Source: Cyanobacteria bacterium SZAS-4
GTDB lineage: Bacteria; Cyanobacteriota; Vampirovibrionia; Obscuribacterales; Obscuribacteraceae
DNA: 64,000 bases
NCBI GenBank assembly: GCA_018266255.1
Contig: JAFEAT010000011.1
Location: forward strand, 402,635 to 466,634
Direction: 5' to 3'
This document shows, in pieces, positions 16,301 to 25,109 of this stretch (position 1 is the first letter of the stretch; the number at the start of each line of letters is the position of its first letter). The notes beneath the pieces are model-generated. The model did not search any database. It saw only the letters and a list, made by a program, of their open reading frames with translations, and was not told where the DNA came from. A program made the translations under genes and the position numbers.

Positions 16301-19237
16301 AATAACGATGGCGAACCAACCAGGTTCACAGACGAATTGGGTAACACCACAACCTATGAATACGACGGTCTGGGTCGCTTGTTCAAACGGACCGAACCCG
16401 AAGGCAATTCCACAGTGTGGACTTTCGATGGCAAGAACAACGTTCTTACCGAGACAAGAATTCCAAAATCCGGATCTGGTCTTGCGAACATCGTCAAAAC
16501 CTGGACTTACGATTCGACTTACAACAAACCGCATACGTTACTCGATGCCCGTTCCAACACGTGGACCTGGAACTACGATCCCGCAAACGGAAATTTGCTC
16601 TCATTCGTCAAACCGATCGTTGGAGGACAAACCCCGCAAGAATCGTGGACCTACAATTCTCGCGGACAAGTGCTCCTCTATACCGATGAAACTGGTATCG
16701 TCACTCAATTTAACTACGATACCCTAACCGAAAAACTCAATTCAGTTGTTGTCGATTTCGGTGTATCTCCGCATCTAAATTTGACAACGAACTTTGGCTA
16801 CGATGCCGCCGGTTTCGTCACAAGCGTCACCGATCCTAACAACAATCAGGCTACCATCACACTCGATCCGGGTAAGCGCGTCACTCAAGTCACCGCGCCT
16901 GCGCCTTTCAACTATGTCACCAAATACGGTTATGACCTGAACGACAATGTCACGTCGATTCAGCGTCAGGTGACAAGCACACCAACTTTCCAGACCTACA
17001 CGATTGCATACACGCTCTCCGATCAGGTCTACACGGTAACCGATCCTGCTTCGAATGTGACAACGAAAACCTATGACACGCTCGATCGTTTGTCAACCAT
17101 TACGGACGCCGAAGGGCGTGTTTCGACGTTCTTCTACGATGCTATGAGCAGACTTTCGTCTGGCGTAGACGCTCTCGGTGACACTACTAACGTGCGCACC
17201 TACAGCAATAACGGATTCCTCTCTTCGATCAAAGATGCAAACGGAAATCAAACGCAGTACACGCGAGATGGATTTGACCGTTTGGATAAAACCATCTATG
17301 CGGATGCTTCGTTCGAACAAAATCAGTCCTACGATGCAAACGGCAATTTGCTCACCTACCGGACGCGCTCCGGAAATACCATCGTCAGCACATTCGACGT
17401 GCTTAACCGCCTCTCCACTAAGACTCCAACCGGTCAGGCTGTTGTCACGTTTGGCTACGACCTGCACGGAAGACTCCTCAGTGAAAGCACGCCTGTCGTG
17501 GCTGGCAATCCTGCATCTGGCAGCTTCTCTTTCTCGTACGATACCGCTGGACGCTTGAAACAGGAAACGACTCCGGACAGCAAAAATACTCAGTATCAGC
17601 GCGACAGCAATGGCAACGTAACGGTGCTCACATATCCGGACGGATATTTTGTCACCAGAATCTACGATCAGCTCAGCAGGCTGACTGACATCAAATTGAA
17701 CGGATCGGCATCTGCGGCCATTCATCTTACTTACGATCAACTTTCACGCAGAAACGTGATGACTTATGGCAATGGTGCCACGGCCACATATGGATTCCAG
17801 CTCAATGATGATTTGACTTCACTAGTCGAATCCTTCACGGGCTCGTCCGTCACTCTTACCTATGGATTCAACAAAGTCCACCAAGAAACGAACCGCGTCG
17901 TTTCCGATGCGAACTACAATTGGCGTCCATCTGCCGCTGGAAGCGTCGCCTACGGTGCCGCCAGCAACGTTAACACCTATCCCACCGTGGGCGGTGTCAG
18001 CTATGCATACGACGGCAACGCAAACCTCACCGGGGATGGCATCTGGACCTACACATACGACACTGAGAGCCATCTTCTGACGGCCAACAAAACCGGTGTC
18101 AGTGCAAGCTACGTCTACGATCCTTCCCATCGTCAGGTGCAAAAGGTGGTCGGCTCAACAAAAACGCGCTACATCTATTCTGGTTGGCAGCGCATCGCGG
18201 ACTACGACGGCACCGCCGGCACTCTCCAGAACCGATATGTCTATGGCGACAGCTTGGATGAACCTCTCATTCAAGTAAGCAGCGCTGGTGTGCTGACATA
18301 TTTGCACGCAGATGCTCAGGGTTCAGTCATCGCAACAACCGACGCTACCGGTACTGTCACCAACAAGAGCAAGTATTCACCATTCGGTGAGAACGCTCCC
18401 GTTGGCACCACATTCGGTTACACCGGTCAACGATATGATACAGAGACAGGCCTTTATTACTACAAAAACCGTCATTATTCGCCAGTCTTGGGTCGGTTCC
18501 TGCAGTCCGATCCGATTGGTTATGCGGGCGGTCTGAATGTTTACGCTTATGCAGATAATGATCCGATAAACTCCTCGGATGCCCTTGGCCTGGACTCCAA
18601 TGGCGGCTATTTGATAGGAGGAGTAAGCCAATTCTATGGACCCATGTATCCCGGTCCGATTTCCGGACAGTATGCTCCGCATGGTGACACGTGTTGCGAT
18701 AATTCAGAGCGAAGGAAGAAACCAGATCCAGTCGACGGTGGTCCAACACCCGACAGCGGTGGTGGTGGCGGTGGCGGTGGCGGTGCTCCACCTTTACTGA
18801 TTGCGTCGGGACCTGGAAAGCCAACAGATGAAGCCGACTGGGGCGTCAGCTCCATCCGACCAGGTAACATGTACGACCCGACTTCCCGCACCGGTCGTTT
18901 AATCGAACGCTATTTAGGACCTGGCCGCGACTTTACGGGTCCAGGTAGATATCATAGGCTCGAGTCGCCAACTCAGTCTCCCGCTGTCGCGAGAACGCAA
19001 GAAACCACTAGAGAGATCTGGGGAAAAGTTAACCGCGGAGGCATGGAACCAACCGTCGATGCTTATCGTGGACCTCTGCCAAAGACTGCTAGGGGAGTAG
19101 AGTTCATGACCGACGCCGTTCCCCGTCCTGGAACCGGACCAGTATTTAGGCAATGGGTGCAAGGTACTAGAGGCGTCCGCGGTGACGATACTTGGTCCAA
19201 AATTCGGGTATTTTTCTTTCGCAATGGACAGAAATAA
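13349..19237 (+). CDS. RHS2: RHS-repeat protein with transglutaminase-like N-terminus and C-terminal effector-like domain
   Basis: About 1,962 residues from ATG 13349 (2,017 if ATG 13184 is used). It is a paralogue of RHS1 along its whole length. The N-terminus is disordered and rich in Ser/Thr (SSTQNTTTNLSESPAPPP). The transglutaminase-like domain (GPASIAELARAL...GTAFDQSMLMVALLR) has Ala132 in place of catalytic Cys, with His209 and Asp224 retained. No signal peptide is seen. A shell of YD repeats ends in the core GQRYDTETGLYYYKNRHYSPVLGRF, split here only for description, then NSSDALGL, where the usual DPxGL is DALGL. Then come a poly-Gly linker (~9 Gly at about 18765-18790) and a ~150-residue C-terminal domain ending GVEFMTDAVPRPGTGP...IRVFFFRNGQK, the position and style of a polymorphic-toxin tip. 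I cannot name its activity. Confidence 0.9.
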   Translation: MSSTQNTTTNLSESPAPPPVVTTPKDGLLVRTTTMPRWSPEEAKRIIEARPIPHVTYDPAQFEQTAEKSGLSPHLADTEVVQGPASIAELARALNNDPNLIYQFVHDNISYYPIFGVQKGAYGALLDGAGTAFDQSMLMVALLRQSGFTANYVLGQIQLTPAQTTAWLGCRTDGYQNANCASNMLAFGGIPNSYTTNGDGSLNMLTLTHCWVQVDIGGILYQYDPSMKEHTFTNGINLMTASGYSQSDLLTAMQTGATVDPSGDYVQNLNHAALNAKLATYSTNLVNYIKTNLPTATMDDIIGGQQIVPAVIPLNQTALPYEVPGDTPTIWTGDVPSSYKISVTVYAANIPAQVFTSDQICGRRLIADFNSSGLIYLALDGTVLATATQPASSGLVISVAHNAYPNNSNDQFFQAASTGGLIVTGFGTAGRGAAENHRKILEKYIANGGDPDAEPAYGEAGAALWCDYYGNFCRAAAVYNGVWSTSRQITSIIHGSVGVASIINFDLGGYMMSGCYLDNNATWPQPEYAALAIRANGLEALAFQQAFGITGISASTYVPIASAAGYKIFYTTPSNLTSVKSQCTFWNSFALNLVGTDSSYNLLSQHGGLTIETWKGDAWIMSYPGTGGGKLSGNYNGGWAGTIYTGMPLVQKTLKFQRPPKPCTCDDGDERRIFQNPVCIIKPPAPDLYFAPASPFFALPVKRTYSSFDQYVDGPLGQGWTHDFVSNASLNSDGYRGLGEDSPIESAAGIVAALAIMDVAGISNTAYTVVTASAISLIEYWAIGQLCYNTVVINIGDQQIIFYKLADGTYYSKDNAGSLTLSGGLYTYKTPQQVAYNYNAAGNLATIVHPAGVTITLTYTSGKLTSVSNGLGRTLTFTYTGNYLTSVSDGTGRSVSYVIDANKNLTQFTDANGQVSKYVYGGPGLLTQVFLPQNPTVAAATYGYDSLGRLKTSADAYSHTYTFFDAGSRRQVTDPLGNSRLWYVNNDGEPTRFTDELGNTTTYEYDGLGRLFKRTEPEGNSTVWTFDGKNNVLTETRIPKSGSGLANIVKTWTYDSTYNKPHTLLDARSNTWTWNYDPANGNLLSFVKPIVGGQTPQESWTYNSRGQVLLYTDETGIVTQFNYDTLTEKLNSVVVDFGVSPHLNLTTNFGYDAAGFVTSVTDPNNNQATITLDPGKRVTQVTAPAPFNYVTKYGYDLNDNVTSIQRQVTSTPTFQTYTIAYTLSDQVYTVTDPASNVTTKTYDTLDRLSTITDAEGRVSTFFYDAMSRLSSGVDALGDTTNVRTYSNNGFLSSIKDANGNQTQYTRDGFDRLDKTIYADASFEQNQSYDANGNLLTYRTRSGNTIVSTFDVLNRLSTKTPTGQAVVTFGYDLHGRLLSESTPVVAGNPASGSFSFSYDTAGRLKQETTPDSKNTQYQRDSNGNVTVLTYPDGYFVTRIYDQLSRLTDIKLNGSASAAIHLTYDQLSRRNVMTYGNGATATYGFQLNDDLTSLVESFTGSSVTLTYGFNKVHQETNRVVSDANYNWRPSAAGSVAYGAASNVNTYPTVGGVSYAYDGNANLTGDGIWTYTYDTESHLLTANKTGVSASYVYDPSHRQVQKVVGSTKTRYIYSGWQRIADYDGTAGTLQNRYVYGDSLDEPLIQVSSAGVLTYLHADAQGSVIATTDATGTVTNKSKYSPFGENAPVGTTFGYTGQRYDTETGLYYYKNRHYSPVLGRFLQSDPIGYAGGLNVYAYADNDPINSSDALGLDSNGGYLIGGVSQFYGPMYPGPISGQYAPHGDTCCDNSERRKKPDPVDGGPTPDSGGGGGGGGGAPPLLIASGPGKPTDEADWGVSSIRPGNMYDPTSRTGRLIERYLGPGRDFTGPGRYHRLESPTQSPAVARTQETTREIWGKVNRGGMEPTVDAYRGPLPKTARGVEFMTDAVPRPGTGPVFRQWVQGTRGVRGDDTWSKIRVFFFRNGQK

Positions 19238-19265
19238 CTTATCAAACTTCTGCAATTGAACTCAG

Positions 19266-19300
19266 GAGGGAATGACGTTGGCTATCATTCCCTCTTCTCT
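19266..19300 (+). terminator. Terminator between RHS2 and the convergent gene
   Basis: GAGGGAATGA (19266-19275) pairs perfectly with TCATTCCCTC (19285-19294), followed by a T/C-rich tail TTCTCTTTCC. It ends RHS2, and because the stem is symmetric it may also slow transcripts arriving from the convergent gene at 19304. Confidence 0.85.
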
Positions 19301-19303
19301 TTC

Positions 19304-20011
19304 CTATTTCGTTCCTTTTTCAGAAAGATTTAGAACTTCTAGCAAACTGTCAAATGATACTTGCCCGGGCGTATCGGCTACGGACAAAATTTCAACCGCT
19401 GGGCTTTGTTGCCTCATAAAATTTCGTAGAACAAACTTGGTATCTTTATATTCCACGCAAGCAACTTCCGCATAATCGATATTTTCCAGTTGTTGCTCAA
19501 ACAGAATTCCAGTTTTGTTGGTTATTAAGTGCGTTTTCTCGTCAATCAGACCTAAATAATTTCCTAGTGTTGGCATAGCAGAAGCAATAGGAATTTGAGA
19601 CACACCGTCGATCAATGTTTGCTGTCTAACCTTGACTAGAGAACCTGGTAGATTTCTTGTGATGAATCTGGACTGAAGATCATATAGAAAGCAATCGTAC
19701 CTTCCCGCCAGCAATTCAAATTCCCAATAAGGTTCATATGACAGTTGAAGTCCGAGCTGCTCAAATTTTATGAGATAGTCATTACACATTAGTCGAACGT
19801 CGAAGTCTTGAGACTTAATTTCGAGAGTAAATGATTGGTCAATTTCCTTTGAAAATTTGCGAGCATAAACCGTAAGCATTTCTGCAATCGGCAGTTGCTC
19901 TAAGCTGACATGAGCTTGAGCATTATTCATTTCACAAGCTATGTTATCAACGAAATCGCACGGCAGCTGCGCATCGAGAGGTTTGCATAAGATTATTGTG
20001 TAGTTTTCCAT
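19304..20011 (-). CDS. Hypothetical protein, convergent to RHS2 (possible immunity protein)
   Basis: The 235-residue soluble protein begins MENYTIILCKPLDAQ at 20011. No strong ribosome site is visible. It has no signal peptide, no transmembrane helix and no motif I recognise, and it is mildly acidic. It is the first gene after the effector-like tip of RHS2 and the two share a terminator. Immunity genes commonly sit just after the toxin-bearing RHS gene, but normally on the same strand, so this assignment is only a possibility. A SUKH or Imm family could be tested by structure prediction. Confidence 0.6.
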   Translation of the reverse strand: MENYTIILCKPLDAQLPCDFVDNIACEMNNAQAHVSLEQLPIAEMLTVYARKFSKEIDQSFTLEIKSQDFDVRLMCNDYLIKFEQLGLQLSYEPYWEFELLAGRYDCFLYDLQSRFITRNLPGSLVKVRQQTLIDGVSQIPIASAMPTLGNYLGLIDEKTHLITNKTGILFEQQLENIDYAEVACVEYKDTKFVLRNFMRQQSPAVEILSVADTPGQVSFDSLLEVLNLSEKGTK

Positions 20012-20186
20012 AAGGCTAAAGTGTTTGATTTCACCTGTTAGTGAGACGAACTAGTTTGCGTCTAAAGCATAACACAATTAAGTAGATCACTTACGTTGGT
20101 CAAAATCACATTCAGAAATTTGACAAGGAATTAAGTCAACAACAACAACTGACTTTTAGCCATCGGAATCTACTAAGACGTCGTGA

Positions 20187-20549
20187 TCTTACATCCAGAA
20201 CAATGACGGACGTCGCAGCTACCTCAATGAGCGAATTCAACTTTATCTGATTGCTTTCTTCTTTTGCCTAGTAAGCACCATATACGATACCGAAATCGGA
20301 ATTTGTTTGCGAGATTTTTCGAAAGATCCGAAGAACTCAAAGGCTAATGTTGTCCGGATGGTACAAGAGATTGCAAAGTCGCCAGGGCTTCTGATTCAAG
20401 TCCTAACACGCCCAACTGGAAAGTCAGTCCTCTGGCAAGTATTCCCAGATTCAATCCTGCATCGGCTGAATAAAGAAATGAGTCTTGTTCTTTTTGCCAG
20501 CGACTTTGTAACACAAGTCGCTGGCATTTATCCTTTTAAGATAGCCTGA
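20187..20549 (+). pseudogene. Open stretch, probable gene remnant
   Basis: The frame is open from just after a TGA at 20184-20186 to a TGA at 20547-20549. It contains a hydrophobic segment (LYLIAFFFCLVSTIY) followed by a charged region (DFSKDPKNSKANVVRM) and VLWQVFPDSILHRLNKEMSL. There is no ATG with a ribosome site near its beginning; the nearest start is TTG 20307. It resembles the C-terminal part of a small gene that lost its 5' end. The region between RHS2 and the insertion element contains several such fragments. Function unknown. Confidence 0.25.
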
Positions 20550-20581
20550 GAACACTTGAAAGAGAAATCTCGAGCTATAAT

Positions 20582-21132
20582 TTGACATTCAACCATGGTG
20601 GGCTCAGACAGTGGTGGAATCAAAATCACTCATATCCTTTGGTGATGCACTAGCGGCGCGCGATCCGGTGGAATCCCTTTATTTGGCAATTTAAATCCAT
20701 AATCCGCCTTCAGAAATCCTCACACACGAATCGCTCACTATTTTTTACACTAAACTATTTGTACGGGAAGTGTTGAATGGTGGATTTTTTCAGTTCATGG
20801 CAAATTCAGCCGGAAATAACACCGCTGAAACACTTAATGCTTTGATTGAAATTGGAGCAAATTTTTCAGCTGATCTGCTGCGCCAAGCAGTGAATTTATT
20901 TCCCAGAAGCTTAGTGCCGGTCAATAAAGCAGAACGAGTTGCCATACTTTCCGAACCAGATTTATGCGACGCGCCACAATGGGATGCACTTTCGCAAATT
21001 TTCTGGGACCAAGTCAGCACCGACAAAAATTCTTCAGCACCTGTTGCCGAAAACATCTGGGAATTAATGCATCAATTCATATGCGATGCAAAGGAATGCC
21101 CAATTTTATCCATTTCGGATACATCTGGATAG
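20582..21132 (+). pseudogene. DUF4375 (DMP19-type) protein gene broken by an in-frame TAA
   Basis: One frame reads FDIQPWWAQTVVESKSL...SLYLAI, then TAA at 20692-20694, then in the same frame SEILTHESLTIFYTKLFVREVLNGGFFQFMANSAGN (split here by the reader at LTIF). The motif EVLNGGFFQF-x(2)-N-x(2)-GN is the signature of the DUF4375/DMP19 family. The part from GTG 20770 to 21132 could still give a 120-residue product, but it would lack the N-terminal third and no good ribosome site is present. DUF4375 proteins are often found next to polymorphic-toxin loci, where they may act as immunity proteins. Here the gene appears inactivated by one nonsense change. Confidence 0.6.
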
Positions 21133-21690
21133 CTCTTTCAACATTGCAATTTAGAAAGCGACTGCGACGGAATTTAGGAGCTAACTGATCTCGAAAATTC
21201 CGAGATAAAGATCAATTGCGGTCCCGAGAACTTCACGTTTCTCTGTACGCACCATATACGATATCATGGTGTCCCACATTATGCAGAGAAGTGTTTCCTG
21301 TTGACGCGCTCCAATTCCCGTCGAATTTTTAGCTTGAAAAACCACTCTCGGATTTAATCGTAATTTGGAGATGCGCCACATCAAATACCTAGGCAAGCGC
21401 GAATCATGGTGGCAATCTCTGTTATCAACGGCCTCGAATTTCCAAATTTCCAATTCATTTGTTTATTTATTTATCCTGGTCTATTCATGTATACAGTATG
21501 ACAACTTTGAATTCTAAGAAGATGCTGACCAAAGACTATTCTTGCCTGCTAATTCGGAGCATGAAGTGAGCAGAATTGACTTAAAAGTCTGCATCAGAGC
21601 CATTCTGGGTGATTTTCGGATAAGCGAAACTGTCCTCCACATACTGGAGACTTGGATTCAACGTGCTCGTCTTCAAAATCTTTTCGACCT
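21133..21690. other. Non-coding or decayed stretch left of the insertion element
   Basis: A 90-codon frame on the minus strand (21181-21453) starts with TTG, lacks a ribosome site and matches nothing I know. It contains LPRYLMWRISKLRLNP and could be a gene scrap. The remainder (21454-21690) is AT-rich with no coding signal and should hold the left end of the IS1380-type element, but I could not find a terminal repeat matching the right-hand side. Confidence 0.3.
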
Positions 21691-23125
21691 TTAAGACACA
21701 ATTTCTGTCGAAAGTCTTATGAATTCAAGCTTACATGGATAGCATTCGCTCCACTGCAAATGGATCCGGCGTGCTGATTCTTTGACCAGAACCCAAATTC
21801 GAACAAATTTTAGCCGTAGTTGATCAATCGAAATTGTTGCATGGAATTTTGAAAGTCTGTCCCTAAGCGTCTTTAGCAGGATATACGCCATCGTGTGCTC
21901 AAGCAGCCGAAATTGATTTGCTTTGAATTCCTGGCAGCTGAGCCGATCGCAGTTGATTGCTTTTAATTCTTTGATCCAGTTTTCACACTGTCCTCGACCG
22001 CAGTATCGGTTTTCATACAACCACCGTGGATTTCCCTTTGCTCGGTTTGTAATCACGAAACGTAGTTCTGTCCCTGCATCTGTATAGTCCGCCCGACAAA
22101 TTACGCGCATGTCGTCGTTGTATCCTCGTCCCTTCCAGTACAGTTGGCCTACTTTTCTGACCAATCGATGACTTTCATGCGTCTCTTGCATGCGTCCTTC
22201 GTCCTTGGACGAAAACCGCAATCGTTCTTGATTTTGGCGCCATGCTGTTTTGTCCAGCAGTGCAGGTGAGCCATATATTTGTTCAAATTCTTTTTTTTGC
22301 ATCCGCAACCAAAGGCTTTGCTAGACAGCGAAGCGCGTGATTTGATTTGAGTCCGATGTAATAAGTTACGCGATTAGTTTCACAGACTTCATATACTTCG
22401 CGCCTGCAAAACGCAGCATCTGCGCGAAATTCGATAGGAATTGTGGGCCACGCCTTCCGAAGAATCGCCAAGATTCTTCGGAGAACACGGGCCGCATCAC
22501 CACCCACTTCAGCGTTTCCGGCTCTGAGCAACGCAGCTAGAGGAAATCCATCCTGGTCGAATACAAACAGCGGAATGTAGCAAAATGTTCTGTAGAAGCC
22601 GTTAAAGAATGACAATTGTTGATTTCCATGCACTGGATCGCAAGTCGTCTCTAAATCCAAAACGAGCTTTTGAGGCGGTTTGCGGTGCTGCTGAACATAT
22701 AGCTGAACCAATAGATCTTGCAGAAAATCCAACTCCGTCTCGTTGACCGAATTCTCGAAACGGCTGATTGTAGGCTGTGATGCCAGATCTGCTTCGGATA
22801 ATAATTTGCCGACGGCTAGTTTGTGCATGGGATCGAAACGCAGGACAGTCGCGTCATTAACGTCCTCGTAGCCAGCGCCAATCGCGAACAACCGCTGCAT
22901 GATAATCTGCTGGATGTTGTGTGTAACGGCATCAGGGCGGCGTTTCTCAGCAATGCATAATGCCATCTGCTCGGTTAATCGAAGCTTCCGATCCACCTGC
23001 CTGAGCAGCGTTAATCCGCCGTCTGAGCTAATGAGTCCACCATCGAACGAACCAACCACAGGCTTGCCAAGCTCGAAGTCAAAGTTAAGTTGCGCTCCTG
23101 ATGCGACTTTTGTACACTCTGTCAA
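21691..23125 (-). pseudogene. IS1380-family transposase, frame broken at an 8-A run
   Basis: Reading leftward, a TTG start at 23125 has GGAGG 9 bases upstream. The first part begins LTECTKVASGAQLNFD and runs KPVVGSFDGGLISSDGGLTLL, then LVLDLETTCDPVHGNQ (first acidic catalytic residue) and IEFRADAAFC (second). It ends at TGA after DAKKRI. The second part continues in another frame from KKEFEQIYGSPALL through AKGNPRWLYENRYCGRGQCENWIKELK, which carries the third acidic residue, to a stop at 21691. The switch is at eight A residues (22291-22298 on the plus strand read as T). Seven would restore one 478-codon reading frame, the normal length for this family. Either it is a dead element or transcriptional slippage rescues it. 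Confidence 0.85.
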
Positions 23126-23238
23126 GTTGAATGCCCTCCGGTTAGCTTGTCTGTTGTCTTGGTAAACACAGATTCTGAGCCAACTGGCAGGGTATTTCAA
23201 CTTAGTCTGGTATCACTCCCGTGAATAATGCGGGTTAT
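21691..23238 (-). mobile_element. IS1380-type insertion sequence, ends not fully resolved
   Basis: The element is defined by its transposase. The likely right end is near 23220-23238, where CCCGTGAATAATGCGGG resembles the terminal sequence style of IS1380 elements. No matching inverted copy was found on the left (21460-21690), so the left end is degraded, or my right end is wrong, or the element is truncated. It is inserted in a zone of gene remnants between the RHS locus and the HTH/DUF7007 genes. Confidence 0.6.
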
Positions 23239-23537
23239 ATGTTAATACTATATTTTATCGTAAATTTAATTAGTCCGATTGCGCGCCATCTACTGAAAAT
23301 AGATAAAGAGTACTCTCGCAGCAGTCTGCGTGTGACTCTCAACCGTCACTGCTCCGCCGTTTAAGCACATCTAGACACTTTGCTGCTCTCCCGAACACAT
23401 ATCAGCTCAGCACCACCGCCGTACAAGCCGTAGAAGCCGGTCCATCAACCATACAAGTCAGGCTTGACGGCGGAGCCGAGCCGATTCTCTTTCTCTCACG
23501 AGCAGCAAGCGACTGCTCAAAAGAAGGAGAAACAGTT
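23239..23537. other. Intergenic region before the HTH gene
   Basis: No coding signal. The AT-rich first third (23240-23300) is followed by a region rich in short C/T runs. It should contain the promoter of the 23538 gene, but no clear -35/-10 pair stands out. Confidence 0.3.
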
Positions 23538-23765
23538 ATGCGAAGAACATCCGCCTGCCCAGACCGTGACACTTTTATCCGACTGTACTGCAATCTACAA
23601 TACAGCGCTGTGCAAATTAGTTTCAAATACGGTGTCAGCGAACGCACAGTTTACCTGTGGGCAAATCTCCTGGGCGTCAAGGTCGACCGCAAACACAGGC
23701 CAAAGAAACTGTACATTGGTGAACGACAAAAGTACGCACGCCGAGCTTGGACAAAGAGTGCATAA
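23538..23765 (+). CDS. Small helix-turn-helix protein
   Basis: The 75-residue product starts at ATG 23538 with AAGGAG 9 bases upstream, a good site that picks this frame over the overlapping open frame at 23464. Residues 9-45 form a helix-turn-helix: IRLYCNLQYSAVQISFKYGVSERTVYLWANLLGV, quoted in two halves as IRLYCNLQYSAVQISF and KYGVSERTVYLWANLLGV. The second half is the recognition helix region. The C-terminus is strongly basic (KHRPKKLYIGERQKYARRAW), consistent with DNA binding. It could regulate the DUF7007 gene 350 bases downstream or be a leftover of a phage or transposon regulator. Confidence 0.7.
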   Translation: MRRTSACPDRDTFIRLYCNLQYSAVQISFKYGVSERTVYLWANLLGVKVDRKHRPKKLYIGERQKYARRAWTKSA

Positions 23766-24121
23766 AGTAAATCGTTCCAAGCTTCTATCAGACTAACCGA
23801 CCAACGTTTTATCGCCGCTTTCTACTCAAAAGTACTCAATCAAGTGAGTGGAAGTAAAAACTGCGAAACTGCTCAAGAAGGACGACTCCCAGGATTATTG
23901 ACCTACCTATCGCTTCGCTGAACATGTCCGCGAAAACATCATTGATTGCGATACTCGAACCAACAAAATCAAGGCAATCTGCCGCATCCCTCAATTATGG
24001 CAAATCCGGCTTTACCAAAGTCAATCATGATGGCAAAAAAACATCACCGACATTGACTTTGGCGCCGGCTTTGCCCACTCCGCCTTACGCGGCACGTAGC
24101 CGCAAACCAGGGAGAACAACA

Positions 24122-24598
24122 ATGAAAAAAGCAGCAGCCACCACCAAACCAACTCAAGCACAAGCCACTACAAAAGCAACCCGCAAACCAAGAACAACCA
24201 CACCCAGAAAATCGAAGGAGACCGAATCAACACTGATACAGATCCAACCACTCCAGGACATCCGACTCGTAAAAAGCGAAACCCCCTGGGGACAAGCACA
24301 GTCAGCCGAAGACATCGCCCCTGGTATCACCAAATACACAACCGCATCCCACGGCGGCTACTTCCTCAACAAGGAAACAAATGCAAAAGTGCCACCAGAA
24401 TTACGATGGTCTACATTCAAGATGCAGGGACTAAAAGGCTGGTACGAACAAGACTGCGATTGGGCTATCGTAGTCTACACCTTCCAACAACATTTCGAGC
24501 CACAACTCTACGAGCACGCCCTGGAGTCACTAGCTCTACACCACGAAAATGCCCTGGACATCCTCAATTCCAAAACCAATAACTCTAAATCCCACTAA
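24122..24598 (+). CDS. DUF7007-like domain protein
   Basis: The start at ATG 24122 follows AGGGAG by 8 bases. The frame is open for 66 more codons upstream but without a ribosome site. The 158-residue product has a Lys/Thr/Ala/Pro-rich basic N-terminus (KKAAATTKPTQAQATTK...) of ~40 residues. A compact domain follows: TPWGQAQSAEDIAPGI, SHGGYFLNKETNAKVP and GWYEQDCDWAIVVYTF. The TPWG...ADxIAPGI...SHGG...W(Y/F)E(E/Q)DC(D/E)W pattern is the one I know from DUF7007 proteins of plasmids and phages, whose function is unknown. The gene ends at a strong terminator and stands alone. Confidence 0.75.
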   Translation: MKKAAATTKPTQAQATTKATRKPRTTTPRKSKETESTLIQIQPLQDIRLVKSETPWGQAQSAEDIAPGITKYTTASHGGYFLNKETNAKVPPELRWSTFKMQGLKGWYEQDCDWAIVVYTFQQHFEPQLYEHALESLALHHENALDILNSKTNNSKSH

Positions 24599-24673
24599 CT
24601 CCAAAACCACTAACTCCAAATCCAAATATTTCGGAAACCAACCCTCCGCAAAAACACAATTTGGTTAATTCAA

Positions 24674-24705
24674 AGCCTGACTCACACAAAGAGTCAGGCT
24701 TTTTT
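24674..24705 (+). terminator. Rho-independent terminator after the DUF7007 gene
   Basis: AGCCTGACTC (24674-24683), loop ACACAAA, GAGTCAGGCT (24691-24700), followed by a run of T to 24705. The stem is perfect. Confidence 0.95.
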
Positions 24706-25109
24706 ACTCTACAGCGCGCCGAGTAGGGTCGCACTCCTCCGAGACAACACCATTGCCGCCGCTGCCCAAGACAACATCAAGGATGAAACCCCCACTGCAT
24801 CTACGCCTACTGCGTAGACAAAAAACACGGTAAGAGTATCCTTCGAAGCAAATGACTCCGGCCGATGCCATTTTGTCGACCGATGGTCCCCCAACAGCGA
24901 ACTCCGTCACCTGGGAATCTACCTACTGGAGTCCGCCTCACTTCTGCCGTCAACAAAGTCAGACATCTACTGATTCGCATCTATCTCTGCGGGGCAATAT
25001 CATTAAGATTGAGAAAACCAGGGCAAGAGTAAGACATAACGCCAATCGGAACACATCATTGCAGCGCCCGTCGATCTAGTTAAACTAAGACAAGACACAA
25101 GCGGAGAGC
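24706..25109. other. Non-coding stretch with a possible gene scrap
   Basis: A 50-codon plus-strand open stretch near 24820-24968 reads VSFEANDSGRCHFVDRW then HLGIYLLESASLL before TGA. It looks protein-like but has no start or ribosome site. The rest shows nothing recognisable. The promoter of the 25110 gene should lie at its right end. Confidence 0.25.

Noticed and set aside
23464..23796. Open frame overlapping the HTH gene in another frame
   Set aside because: The AAGGAG site and HTH-like sequence belong to the frame starting at 23538; this frame has no ribosome site and no recognisable composition.
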